From: Pyropia haitanensis
Taxonomy: Eukaryota > Rhodophyta > Bangiophyceae > Bangiales > Bangiaceae
Length of the DNA: 64,000 bases
Assembly: GCA_008729055.1 (NCBI GenBank)
Contig: SDUX01000005.1
Coordinates: 918,801 to 982,800, forward strand
Direction: 5' to 3'
Part shown: positions 54,012 through 64,000 of the stretch, piece by piece
Numbering within the stretch: the first letter of the stretch is position 1
How the letters are laid out: each line of letters starts with the position of its first letter
Position numbers and translations under genes: made by a program
Notes under the pieces: generated by a model
The model's database searches: none
The model's input: the letters and a program-made list of their open reading frames with translations, nothing else
What the model was told of the DNA's origin: nothing

Positions 54012-54680
54012 GGGCTACCAGAAGGAACGGGCCAGGGAGTCCCACACACACTTGCCCACCTCAACAGCCAGAGGTGAGGGAAAAGGCTAAAGCCCAAGGG
54101 AAAGGAGAACCCAAAGCAACGTTGTTTTACAAGAAGGATCTCGCGTGGCCCGCGGGCCAAGCCCCTAAGAGCTCTCCACACCACCCCCCGAGGGGCCACC
54201 AGGGCGCCCCCTCTCAGGGGCGCCTCCAGCGGACCAAGTGCCAGCGTGCACCTGCCCCGCCGGGGCACCCCGCTCCACGCCAAAATCCCTCCACTCAGAT
54301 GCAAGCGAAAAACCCTCACACAGATGCAATCCGCCCAAAAACCCAATGGGAAAAAAATGGCGAAAAGCACGAAATCACGCAGTGAAAATCGATGAGAACA
54401 AATGCAAGAGAAACCGTAAGTAGCAGGCCACCAAGTCCAACCAGGGGAAGGGCCGCCACAACCGCCACCCGGATCGAGTCCCCCACCATGCCACCGCGGG
54501 CCGCCAGGTAACGCGGGACCGCCGCAACGTAGGCCTCGTCAGGCCGCCACCAGAGGCCCCAAACGCTACAGTTCTTCTGCTGCTGCCGCGCACGTTGCTG
54601 TGCTGCGTCGCTTTCGTCGTCGCGCACATGCGCGGCGGTGCGGCCGTCGGTCCCCGATTTGGGGATTGCGAAGGAGTCGT

Positions 54681-54842
54681 GAGCACAACAATCTGCGTGA
54701 CTTTTTCGCCGGTTTGCACGCTGTTCTGAGAGACTATTTTGGCTTGAACGGTGCTCCCCCAGTGTACTCAAAGTCCGATTTTGAGCGTCGCTTCCGTATT
54801 CCTCGAGCAGTGTTTGTGCGTACTGACCGGGCCGTGAATAAT
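54681..54842 (+). pseudogene. PIF/Harbinger transposase fragment (N-terminal part)
   Basis: 54 codons encode LRDYFGLNGAPPVY and FERRFRIPRAVFVR, the conserved stretch at the start of Harbinger (DDE_Tnp_4) transposases. Nothing of the catalytic DDE part remains. It ends exactly where the oppositely oriented copia gag remnant ends, which marks a nested insertion or recombination junction at about 54842. Confidence 0.7.
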
Positions 54843-55230
54843 CTGCCGCGTACGGTAGCAGGGATTCACCCTCGGCCATCCGGATTGCTGCCAGCTGCCG
54901 CGTTAGCTGCGTGCGGCGGGCCATGGAGCGGCTGCGAAAAAGCGCCGCCAGCGCATCCCACCCCTCACGGGCCGTGGTGCACGTCTCGATCAGTGGGACC
55001 AGGTGCTCCGTCACGTTGAGGATAATGTCCGCTAGGGCGCGTTGGTCCTTCTTGATCCACGCGGCGACGACCGCAGCCACCGCAGTATCGTTGCCCTCAG
55101 GCATGGCCGTCTCGAGCGTCTCCCAGCGCCCGCGGGACACCAGGTAGGCCTAGAACAGCACGGACCACGTTGCGTAGTTTTCGTTCAGCCGGGGCGCCCT
55201 TGTCGCGGCCACCGGCTCAAGGTCCGTCAT
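54832..55230 (-). pseudogene. Ty1/copia gag remnant (UBN2-type)
   Basis: It starts at ATG 55230 and shows LNENYATWSVLF, an in-frame TAG at 55152-55150, AYLVSRGRWETLE and then TCTTAREGWDALAALF … RQLAAIRMAEGES, the usual order of copia gag. After about 130 codons it is cut off at the Harbinger fragment. Zinc knuckle and pol are absent, so it is dead. Confidence 0.72.
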
Positions 55231-57139
55231 GGTGGCGTCGCACGCAGCGTGCACCACAAAGGGTGGGGTTGCGTCTACGCCCAACGGCCTCCTTCATCGA
55301 TCCACCTACTAGGCGACGGCGGCGGGGACGGGGTGTCCACGACGACGGCGCCTCGCACGCAGCACCGCGGCGCTGGGCCCATAACCTGTTGTGAAACAGA
55401 TGGATGCGATGCCCAGTTTCATTCACGATACGGAGCCCACGCAGGCACCACTCATATATTCCCCCCCCGGGGCCAGACCCGCGGGTGCTGCCGCCGGCAG
55501 CGCGCCCGCTGTCGCCGTGCGCCGGCGATCCGCGGCCCAAATCAAATCCCAGATTGATTAGCCCCATTTGTGGCCTCGATGCCAAACTTCGGGCGAAGCG
55601 GGTGCAATCGCAATACATGAAACATCACAACAGGCGGCGCCCTCGAACGGCAAGGACTGGTGGCTGCACGCCGTCCCTGTCGATTGCATTCGCCGTGTCC
55701 TGCACGTCGTTCCGGACTTTGCGCATTTGGTTAACATTGAAGGTCTTGCCGATGTGCCTTTTAGTCCGGGGGCGCGTCTGGCACTCCAAAGACTGATGCG
55801 ATTTTTTCTTTGTCCATTTTTTACTTGGGGGCAGGCCTGTATGCGCGCCAGGCACAATGTTTTGACAACATGTGGCCCACCAGGACATGTCTACGGACGC
55901 AGCCGCTGCTTGGCCACTTTTGCCGCCAGGAGTCGCAGGTGCGAAGTCCGCACGCGGGCGGCGCGCACTGTGACCACGAATCTGTCCTCGTCCCCCGCCC
56001 TCCCCGCCCCACGCGGCACACGCGGCGTGGAAACCATCTACCCCCTCCACAACGCCTGCCCACCACCACCAAGTTGGGCACTTCCACATCCCCTGGTGGC
56101 TTTCACCTCCGCGCGGCCCGGCGCACTCTGCCCCCACCCCCCCTCCCGCGCCACTCCTCAAGGACTGGGTACACGCACGTAAAGCTGTTCGGTTGCGCAC
56201 TCGCCGACGCGGGGCGGAGGAACGGCCCCTGCGCGGCGGGCGAGCTTCCCCCGCTGCCGTCCTCCATTTCCTTGCCGCAGGTGCGTTGCCCAGCACTGCA
56301 CCGCTGTTGCTCACCCGCCACCTCTCTCCGCCACCTTTCTCAGGTCCCGCGTACCTACCTCGGGAGCCTCGAGCGGCGGAGGCTCTTGAACACATTCCCC
56401 TCCACCCCGCGCACTGGCGATTGACCCGAGAGGGCCCGCTCACGACACCCGAACGTGCGGCAAACATGATGCGCGACGGGGCCGGCGAATAGGGAGGGGA
56501 GGGCGAGTTCCGCCACAGCTTTCACTGCCGAAGACCCAGGCAGTGCCCATCCCCGCGCACTTAGGCGCCCTCCCCGAACGCAGCAGAAGCGCTTCGACCA
56601 TCCGCTCACCCTACTGACGCGCCAGCCTTCGAGCATACAATCGGGTGGTGTACGGATGTGAGGGCAGCCAAGCATGGTGGGCCATCCCTCCCCAGCAACG
56701 ACGTACGGCAGCTTTTCCAAAAGCACCGCCAGGGCAAGGCTCGTGGCCTGGCTGTCGGAGGAGCGGGGAGGCTGGCGGGCGTGTTGGACGGAGGGATTGC
56801 GCGCGTGCGCGCCGGAGCCGCGCAGCGTGCGCGGGCGCGCCGGCGCCGCGTGGCAGCCGCGAGCGTGCCTCACACGCCCCCAGTACTGCCTCCGTGCCCA
56901 GGGTCGCAGCAGCCATTTCAGACGTGCGCCGCCACTCCCCTTGCCCCGTCGCACAGAATGGCGGCAAATTCCACCCGCGGGGACAGCCACCGGGCGCGAG
57001 TCGGATGATAGCGGAGGGTTGCCGCCGCCGCGACGTTGCAAAGTAAATGGGAGATTGGAGGGAGGATGACGGCTCGATAACGGGTTGGTGTCGCGGGTGC
57101 CGTGCCTTGTTGGGCGGGTGGCGGGCGCGGGTAAGAGGG
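55231..57139. other. Spacer with unassigned protein-like fragments
   Basis: Around 55630-55810 the minus strand reads RPRTKRHIGKTFNVNQMRKV and the plus strand VLHVVPDFAHLVNIEG. One of these is probably a transposon relic, but neither was identified. The remainder is Arg/Pro/Ala-rich frame noise. Confidence 0.35.
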
Positions 57140-58310
57140 GGCGCAGGCGCATGCGTTATCGGGACCACTAGAGCCAGTGCCTTTGGCACCTGCGGCACCA
57201 TTGGCGACAACCCCCCCGGCGCCACCTCGGTGTACTTGGGCTTGGACGCCGCAGACAAAATAGCGGCGTCCTTGCCCCCCTTCCAGCGCACCCCCGCCAA
57301 TACCGGCCGACCTGGCCGTGGCGCCCGCGTGCTCACGGCACAGCCCGCACCCGAACCCGTCTCACCAGCTGTGGCAACCGGCCGAACGGCGGGCGCGGCC
57401 GCGTGCACCGCCGCGGGGGGGGAGCCTCCTCCGCTGTCATCCCCGCGGGGGGCGGCGCGACCATGGCGGCGCTGGCGCGCGCGGCGCCTCTGGCGGCGGC
57501 GGGGGCGGACGCCATCGCGGAAGCGAACTCCTAGCAGATGAGAGTGGTTAGAAAGGTACCGTCGCCGCACGCCGCCCCACCCGCGGCCGCAGAGGTACCC
57601 ACATCAACAGCAGTGGCGGAGGCTGCGGCGGAGAGGGCATCCGCCGCGCCGAGCGTCGGCGGCGTCGCGCCAACCGTCATGAAAAACGCAGCGGGCGACG
57701 AATCCGTCGGAGGGGGCTGCCGGCCAAAGGCAACAGCGCCCAATGGAGCGCCCAACTCCGTCGGCGCCGCCGCACGCGGCGGCAGGCGATTGCTCCCGGG
57801 AGACCGGAGCCCCGCGAGTGAAGCCGACGCCAGTGCTGCCGGCGGGGGGGCCCCCCCCACCAACCGGATGCGCTTGACTGGGCCGCCCCTCTGTCCCCTA
57901 CGTTGCTTCGGGGCCGCCTCTGCCGCCGGACCCCACTCCCGCTCCCAACGCCCGCACGCCGTCCCAGATGGCAGCCCGTTCCGCCAGTCCAGGCCCCCAC
58001 CCCGCGGGGCGACGGCACTTGCGTGGAAAGGCTGCCTCGGCTTCGCCAGGGCGGCCTCTTCACCAGCAAGAAACGGCACCCCTCACCCGCCCCCGTCCCA
58101 CCCCTGCCGCGGAAGGCATCCACCACCGTGGCCGCCGCAGCCACTGCAAGGCCGGCGATCCAGGCCTCCTCTGCCTCCACAGTCGCCGTCAGGACGTCGA
58201 GAGCGCTCGCGCCAGCGAATCGGGCTGAGTCCAGGTTGGCAGACCACGACGATAGAGAAACGGATGCGGGGGGGGGGGTCGAGGGGGCGGCGGCGAAGGA
58301 AAGAAGCACC
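57140..58310 (-). CDS. Candidate multi-segment host gene, unknown product
   Basis: Three protein-like minus-strand pieces follow each other. Piece 1 (about 58265-58090) reads SSWSANLDSARFAGASALDV and EEAWIAGLAVAAAATVVDAF. Piece 2 (about 58079-57535) is in another frame. Piece 3 starts at an ATG at 57515 and reads VLAGVRWKGGKDAAILSAAS and KYTEVAPGGLSPMVPQVP. Just before piece 3 lies an excellent 3' splice site (CTAAC branch-like motif, pyrimidines, CTAG). A GTGAGG donor-like site ends piece 1. Piece 3 changes frame at the G8 run 57415-57422, again as if one base were missing. The exon structure and function are unresolved. The Ala/Arg-rich start of piece 3 resembles a transit peptide. Confidence 0.35.
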
Positions 58311-60078
58311 GGCGAGACGCGGGTGCGGAGAGATTTTGAGCAGAGGCGGTGATGTAGGTTGGTGCGTCAGGGTTGGTAAAGAACAAAAGCCGAAAAAGGG
58401 AATCCGCAGCGTTGACAACTTGAAAGGTTGGTGGAGGGGTGCTTTCGACGCGAGGCAAGAAGGGTAAGCCATGTCTGCGGGAGGACGTCGAGCTGCCCGC
58501 AGCCGCCGACGCCGCCGCCGGACAACCCTCAAGGCGACGACAGCTTGCAGGCGGCGGGCCCTGCCCCCACGACGCCGCTCCCCCGCCCGCAACTCCCGGC
58601 CGCATCCTACCGCCGCCGCCACTGCGTGCGCAAGGCCAGGAGGTACTTCACCGGCTGCAGCTACCACCTGCCCCCCCCCGCAGCGTCCGCCCGCCGCTGG
58701 CGTCGCGGGCCTTGAGCCTCGGCAGCCAGCCGCGCGCGCAGCCGGAAGCAGCGTACGCGCTCGAAGGGCCCCGGACTCCGTGGCGCTCGGATTTGAACGC
58801 ACTATCGCTTACATTCAATCTGTGCCCAATGAGAAGGTGGTGTGCCTAAATCAGACCTGGCTCTTGATATGCTGCCGTGGCCTCGAACCGGGTCAGCCCA
58901 TTGAGACAGGCTATCGCAGAGGGGCTGCGACAGGGTTGCGATAAGCTTGCGATCACCCCAATCCCGCACGTATCGCGCCCGTATCGCGGGCGTGTTGCAA
59001 TCCCCGATCCGTACGATCACTCTGCGATACGCTGCGATCCTTAAAACGTTCCGCAGTGACGATGGTACATGGTTGCGACATACTACCGAGCTGATCACTC
59101 TCGGTGTAGCAGCGACTGGTCACGTTGTCGTCTCCAGATTCGTGCGGGGGTGTCATTGGCCGATGATGCATGTTATGAATTAAGCCGTTCATGTGAGATA
59201 TGCTGCCTGCCACAATTGTGAATCCCTTCCTGACGCTGCTGTCGTCAATTTGGTGCGACCACGCGCGGCCTCGCTGTCCAATACAGTGGCGTCATCCCCG
59301 CTGTGTACCCTGTCACCACGCGACACTTCTAGACGGACCTGGATGTCGGTGGTGCTGCTGACACAACTGTCGTGCAATCGATTTGACGCCGACATGTGAC
59401 AGCTGTAAGGTGATGGAACGCGATGGAACTGTCCATACCATGCCATCAACTGATGTCATCCTCGATGGCGCACGACGGCCGCGCTGGCGGTTGACGCTGA
59501 ATCCTCGCGCTGCGCTGTCTGATTGATTTGCTTGTGTGCTTAGATTTTCATGGGGGGTGCGGAGTGCCTTGTCGCGCCTGTGGCGACCTACTCCGCGCCT
59601 ATATCAGCGCTCCCTCGCATCGAGTAGCGAGGGGGGAGCCCAGAGAGACCAGACGAAGTCGCCTCATTGCATAGACTTGTGCTTGGGTGTGCTCGGACGA
59701 CGGCTACCCTTTGCTCGATTGCCCGGTCGGTTCGAAGGCCGTTGACCCCGCTATGTTATTCTACATACTAGTTTGGTGATCCTACCACAACAATAAAACG
59801 AAAGAAAACGTGGGATACAACGTGAATCCCACAATTTATTGTGCGATTCAACTGTCGTCAGCGCTCCTCCACAAGCGTTCGCACAAAAAAAGTAACCGAC
59901 GTCAGCGTTTTGGCAAACCACGGTTTAAGCGGCACTGCGCTGGTGCCGACTGCTCGGGTGATGGAGAGTGAACTGGTGTCAAGCGAAAGCCAAATCGGGT
60001 GCCAGCGGGTGCATTTCATCGGTTCAAGTGTGGCTCGCTGGTGCCAACTCCGATGCAGCGCGGCGTGACGCGGCACGG

Positions 60079-60107
60079 CAACATACGCGGCGCAGCCGCG
60101 TATGTTG
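60079..60107. repeat. 13-bp perfect hairpin with 3-nt loop
   Basis: CAACATACGCGGC, GCA loop, GCCGCGTATGTTG. Confidence 0.92.
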
Positions 60108-60122
60108 ACAAGCCGCGCTGCG

Positions 60123-60138
60123 CCGCGCCATGGCGCGG
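60123..60138. repeat. 16-bp perfect palindrome
   Basis: CCGCGCCATGGCGCGG, 15 bp after the preceding hairpin. Confidence 0.92.
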
Positions 60139-60813
60139 TGCGTCACGAGCCAGTAGGAGCGCCGCATCCGTGGGTGCAGCACCTGCGAACGCACACCCAG
60201 TTAAGACCCCGTCAGAGCGGACATACGGGTTTCGAGCCGGTCTTCGCCGCTCCATTGGTGGCCGGAAAACTTCTGAAGGATCCGAGCCTGGTGATTGGTG
60301 ACGTCGCAGGGTGTCAGTTGTCACGCGCGAACTTTCCAAAGACCCTCGGAACCCAGCGACGTGGCAGGCTGCACCGTCCCGGGTGGCACCGGAGTGGGGC
60401 TTCAGCAGTCGAATCATGAGGTCTCATCATAGCTGCCCTCAGACCCATCGTGAGAAAATTCCAAATGTCTGCTGTCTTGGTGCACATGTCGGCGGTGGCT
60501 GCGCCTGAATGACTTGGTGCTGTTCCGAGTCGTGTCTTGTCCTGTGTGGGGGCCAAGACAGCGGACGAGACTCGAGCGGGGCGCGCCAACCAGGCGGCTT
60601 GCCCGGCCACAGCCCGCCAAGCTAATCACCCGCCCGCGTCCCTGGGGCCCGCCGTGCACCCGGATGACGGCCCGTAGCAGACAGGCAGGCCGGAAGTATG
60701 ACCCGATGGCGTGAGCGCCGCATGCTGGCGCGACACGTGACCAGCGGGCGATGCACCCTGGGGGTGTGTCCCTCCAGCGGGTCAGCACAGCCTTAAAACC
60801 GGCCTTGATTTCT

Positions 60814-62280
60814 TTAGTCTAGTCCTAAACTCATCAGGCACGCCGTTTCGGCTTCCAGGAGCTCCTCAGAGTGGTCCTCCTCATCGGAAAGGCCGTCATC
60901 TGCCCCCGCCTCTGTCTGTGGCCCACCCACACGACGGCGGTATGAGTCAATCTTGCGCACAGCCAACGCCAGATTATCAGCCGCCCAATTGGCAGCCTCG
61001 TCCGCCTGCTTCTGAGCGCAGGCGGCAGAGTCCAGGCGGGGCCCACCAGCCGCGGCCCGGCCCACAGCGGTCCGCTTGTCAGTCATGCTCTTGGCCACCC
61101 GGGCTCCCTCTGGCGCTGAGGCCCTCCGCATTCCGCGGTTGAAGGCCCCGTCGCCTGGAGCCCGGCTCACAGCCACGCGCCGCACGTATGCCAGGCAGCT
61201 CTCAAGGAAAGTGTCAGCCGCGTACTGGCTTGCATTCTGGTTATAATGCCCGTGCCAAGCCTCAAGCCCTTGTTCACTGTAACGCCCCAACACTCGCCTC
61301 ACTGGGCCCACTGGCGCCGGCCGCTTTGCCGGCCTCGCGACCGCCCTCGCGAGCCGACCCGTCAGCCATTTTGGCCTGCAGGTACTTGCGCAACACGCTG
61401 GCCGCCGTTTCCTTCTTGGCCTTCTTGGGGGTCTTGGACTCCTTGGCCTTGGCCTGGGCCTCAATCTCAACTGCCGTCTGAGCGACAGATGGCGCGGTGG
61501 CCGGGAGCGGGCTCTCGACAGGGGTTGTCTCGGGACAGTCCCTGCAGGAGCCGTCCTCGTCACCGTCCATCTCCGTTGCAGGCTCCTCCGCGTTCCCGGA
61601 GCCCTCCCCAGCCACAGCGGCCTCCTCCACCTCAACAATCTCGCCCGCATTCATGCGGCGCCGCGCCCCCCCAGGCGCCGTGCCCCCGCCACCCGCGTCC
61701 CCTCCCTCCGCCTCCTCGACCACCGGCGCCCCCGCCGTCCGTTGCGACCCTTGCGCCGCGCTAGCTCCACTGCGCTCCCCCTGGTCGCGTGACCCTCCCG
61801 CGCCCCCGCCGGCGTTGAACAGATCAACGGGTTCACGGACCGTGCGCTCGTTTGACACAGGGCATTCGTCAAAGACTGCTTTCGCCATGTCGAAAAGGAC
61901 GGCGCCTCCAAACTTGATGACAGCGTCCTCCTTCTGAGCCGTGCTGGCCCCCGACCCCGACGCCTCCTTGACGGCCACGCCGTAGCTAGTGCGGAGATTC
62001 TTCAGCTTCTTTTCAAGCGCTGCAGCGTCGCGCGTGACAGCGTAGGTCTTCTCGGCCGCCGGCACGTTGGCAACAAATGCGCCAACCAACTCCTTCCCGG
62101 TGCGGCGGGTCTTGTCCCCCGTGCGGCGGCCTCGGAACTCCGTTCAGTGGTCACGAGCTGCCGCAAGCAAAGCCATACGCTCGCCGAGGGTGAAGTTCTT
62201 GGCCCGAGAGGTGGTGGGCTTGCCCCCGGCCGACCGCTTGCCGCCGCGCGACTTGGTCTGCGCGGGCGTGCGTGCGCTCG
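60814..62280 (-). pseudogene. SANT/Myb-like protein pseudogene with one stop and one frameshift
   Basis: The frame is open from about 62280 (no clear ATG; a G run lies just upstream). A SANT/trihelix-like domain reads FTLGERMALLAAARDH, then TGA at 62146-62144 where a Trp codon (TGG) would fit, then TEFRGRRTGDKTRRTGKELV … LEKKLKNLRTSYGVAVKE. An acidic linker follows. Near 61300 the reading moves to another frame, which carries the plausible C-terminal part (GLEAWHGHYNQNASQYAADT … ending in an acidic tail at 60814). The product would be a DNA-binding protein, probably encoded by a DNA transposon, since a truncated transposase-like ORF lies just upstream on the same strand. Confidence 0.6.
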
Positions 62281-62670
62281 TTATTGTCTCGGGGGGGGGG
62301 GGGCAACCGCTTCAGGCCAGGAAGAAAGGGAAGGGGGCAATGAGGAAAGGGGTGGGGGGGGGAAGGGACCGCGGCGCAGGGAACAGACCGGCCGCAAAAG
62401 GACGAAAGACAAGGAACGAAAAGCGAAGCGTCACTGGTATTTAATGAGAACAGGGGCACCCACATGGGCGTTGGTAGCTCGTCTAAGGGCGCCGCGCCGC
62501 CGGCCCACCAGCACGGACAGATGCAGAGAGAGAGCGCGCGCGCCGTGACCAAGATTGGCGCGCCCCGACTAGGCACGAAAGGGCGGACGCACCGCCAGTC
62601 GCTTCCGTTCGTTTTCAAGTGCTGTACAATTCTGTACCAAGTGCTCAACAACTATTTCCCCATGCTCGTC
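62281..62670. other. Spacer between the two right-end ORFs
   Basis: Contains a G run near 62291-62302 and purine-rich sequence. No gene was seen. Confidence 0.4.
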
Positions 62671-64000
62671 TTAGATCCTGAGACCTGACTTAAGCAGGCA
62701 ACAACTGTGAATCGCCCTCAGGGGGCGCCGTTCAATCGATAGGTGCTCCTTCAATGACAGCGGAGTCCCGCGACTCGCGTTGTCGCCGTCTTGATAGGCC
62801 TCTGCCATTTTCTCCAGGTGTTGGCGTGTGCGTGGAGCGCCACGTGCCTTGCTGCCCGCTTGCATGTCACCATACTTGTCGACCAATAGGCCGTTGCGTG
62901 CTGTACGGCAGCGCATTGCTGTGCAATACAGGCATGGCATGCGAATGCTGGCGCCCATGTGGCCACACCAGAGAGTGACAAAGCTGTAGTCACCCGTCAG
63001 GATGAGCCGCACGGCGCGGCGTTCCCCTGACACCTCCATCCCGTCCATCTGTAGCGCGTCAATATCTGGGACGTATACGTCAGCCATTCTTGAGAGGGCG
63101 TCGTGGTCATCTTTCTTGGACGGGAAAACGCCATAAAGAATGGTGTTCCCTCGACTGCATGGGTGCTCTTGATTCAAGATAGAGAGGATGGCTTTACATG
63201 AGCTTAGTTGGCCACCCTTGTCAAGCCCAAAAAAGAGCTGGACGTCCCTCACCTTCGGGTCTGGCACAGCCCCCGGGCATTCTTGTCCCTCAAACGCGGA
63301 CACGGCTTCAATCTCCTTGCCGTCGCGTCCACGTGTCGCCCGCTCCAGGAACTCGCCGCTGGCGAGCAGGTCGCCTATCAGCCCTTGCACAGCGGCCCGC
63401 GGCGTGACGAGGAAGGCGCCCGCCCCGTCAGATGTCACCTGGTTCCGTTCCTCAGCTTGGGCCTCGCCGAGGTCACGTCGCAGTACCTCTCGACTAGCTA
63501 GGCCACTGGCCGGCCCACCCAAAAACAGACGGACACGCTGCCAGAGCGTCCGGCTAATGTTGTTGTCCAGGATAAATTGCGTTTGCAGACGAACCGAGGG
63601 AGGCGCCAGGGTGGCCGCAGCAGGGGCAACCACTACGCCACCACTCTGGCGGGCCCGCCGACACAAATCCTCCACAGTTGCCACGAGGAGGCCAGGCTCA
63701 GTCCCCAGCACCCTGCCCACAGCGGCCGCAGCCTCAGCCACCCTTCGCCGCTTTTGGCGTGGGCCCGCCTTCGCCTTGCGGGGGATGGTCTCGCGCTGGT
63801 AGATGCGAACACTTCCGTTGCCAAAAGTGACCTTGATGGTCCCCGGCCGCGTGGCAGCCAAGTAGTCGTTCAAAAGTGTGGCTGCCACGCGCCCATTCCC
63901 AACCAGTGCGACGGTCACCCGTCGGTCGGCCTTGCCAACTGGACCGTCTCGGAGGGGTTCCTCGCCCGAGTCGGAGGCTCTGACCGTCCCGCTCACTCGC
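62671..64000 (-). pseudogene. Transposase-like ORF, truncated at its 3' end and cut by the window edge
   Basis: The minus-strand frame is open from the right window edge to a stop at 62671, about 442 codons seen. A basic N-terminal region precedes a core with FFGLDKGGQLSSCKAILSI, EHPCSRGNTILYGVF, LTGDYSFVTLWCGH and C-LYC-type cysteines. I associate this order with uncharacterised transposon-encoded proteins of algae and animals, but I cannot name the superfamily. After SIERRPLRAI the sequence changes character and stops, as if the C-terminal part had been deleted. Confidence 0.5.

Larger units (their letters stand above)
58311..60813. other. 2.5-kb stretch without a confident gene
   Basis: An ATG at 58471 opens an Arg/Ala-rich frame that is not convincing. 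Around 58925-59060 TGCGAT/ATCGCG motifs recur, and 59750-59850 is AT-rich. Hairpins near 60079 and 60123 are listed separately. Confidence 0.4.

Noticed and set aside
55404..56467. Minus-strand 280-codon frame as a gene
   Set aside because: Only the last 60 residues look protein-like; the rest is Gly/Arg/Ala noise, so at most a relic is present.
1..64000. Prokaryotic features such as operons, Shine-Dalgarno sites or CRISPR arrays
   Set aside because: Introns, Kozak contexts, MAD1, a chromodomain retrotransposon and Harbinger elements show the DNA is eukaryotic; no spaced repeat array was seen.

Overview
This is eukaryotic nuclear DNA. It is very GC-rich, with strong G/C third-position use, long G/C homopolymers, mostly uninterrupted reading frames and a few short introns. 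Recognisable genes are a PUM3/Puf6-type RNA-binding protein, the spindle-checkpoint protein MAD1 and a trehalose-6-phosphate synthase. Together with the transposon families present, this suggests a red alga of the Porphyra/Pyropia kind. That assignment is inference from style and gene content; no single marker in the window proves it.

Layout. Positions 1-14,000 are a compact host gene block with alternating strands: PUM3/Puf6 (-, cut by the window edge), a TPR-like membrane-anchored protein (+), MAD1 (-), a small two-exon acidic protein (+), a large TPS with a phosphatase-like domain (-), and a TATA-box-driven ORF with a possible signal peptide (+). MAD1 and TPS change frame only at G/C runs, which points to miscounted homopolymers, not dead genes.

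Positions 14,258-24,099 are a complete, young Ty3/gypsy chromovirus: 522/521-bp LTRs differing at four sites, a perfect 5-bp target duplication, PBS, PPT, gag with a zinc knuckle, pol with a C-terminal chromodomain, a canonical -1 slippery heptamer at the gag/pol junction, and a 636-codon open frame on the antisense strand between pol and the 3' LTR. Immediately downstream lies a head-to-tail trimer of a 565-bp Harbinger-type MITE, its copies separated by single TTA trinucleotides.

Positions 26,000-64,000 are repeat-rich. They hold a decayed Tnp2 (CACTA/EnSpm-like) transposase, a long SANT/NAM-like ORF with one stop codon, a spliced hypothetical gene, a repeat-laden block (42.4-44.9 kb), a two-ORF element encoding a tyrosine recombinase with one intron, fragments of a Harbinger transposase and a copia gag lying back to back, a candidate multi-segment host gene near 57-58 kb, a second SANT-like pseudogene, and a truncated transposase-like ORF running off the right edge. 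The three introns that could be placed are 175, 177 and 184 bp and all start with GTACGT. No tRNA, rRNA or CRISPR array was seen.
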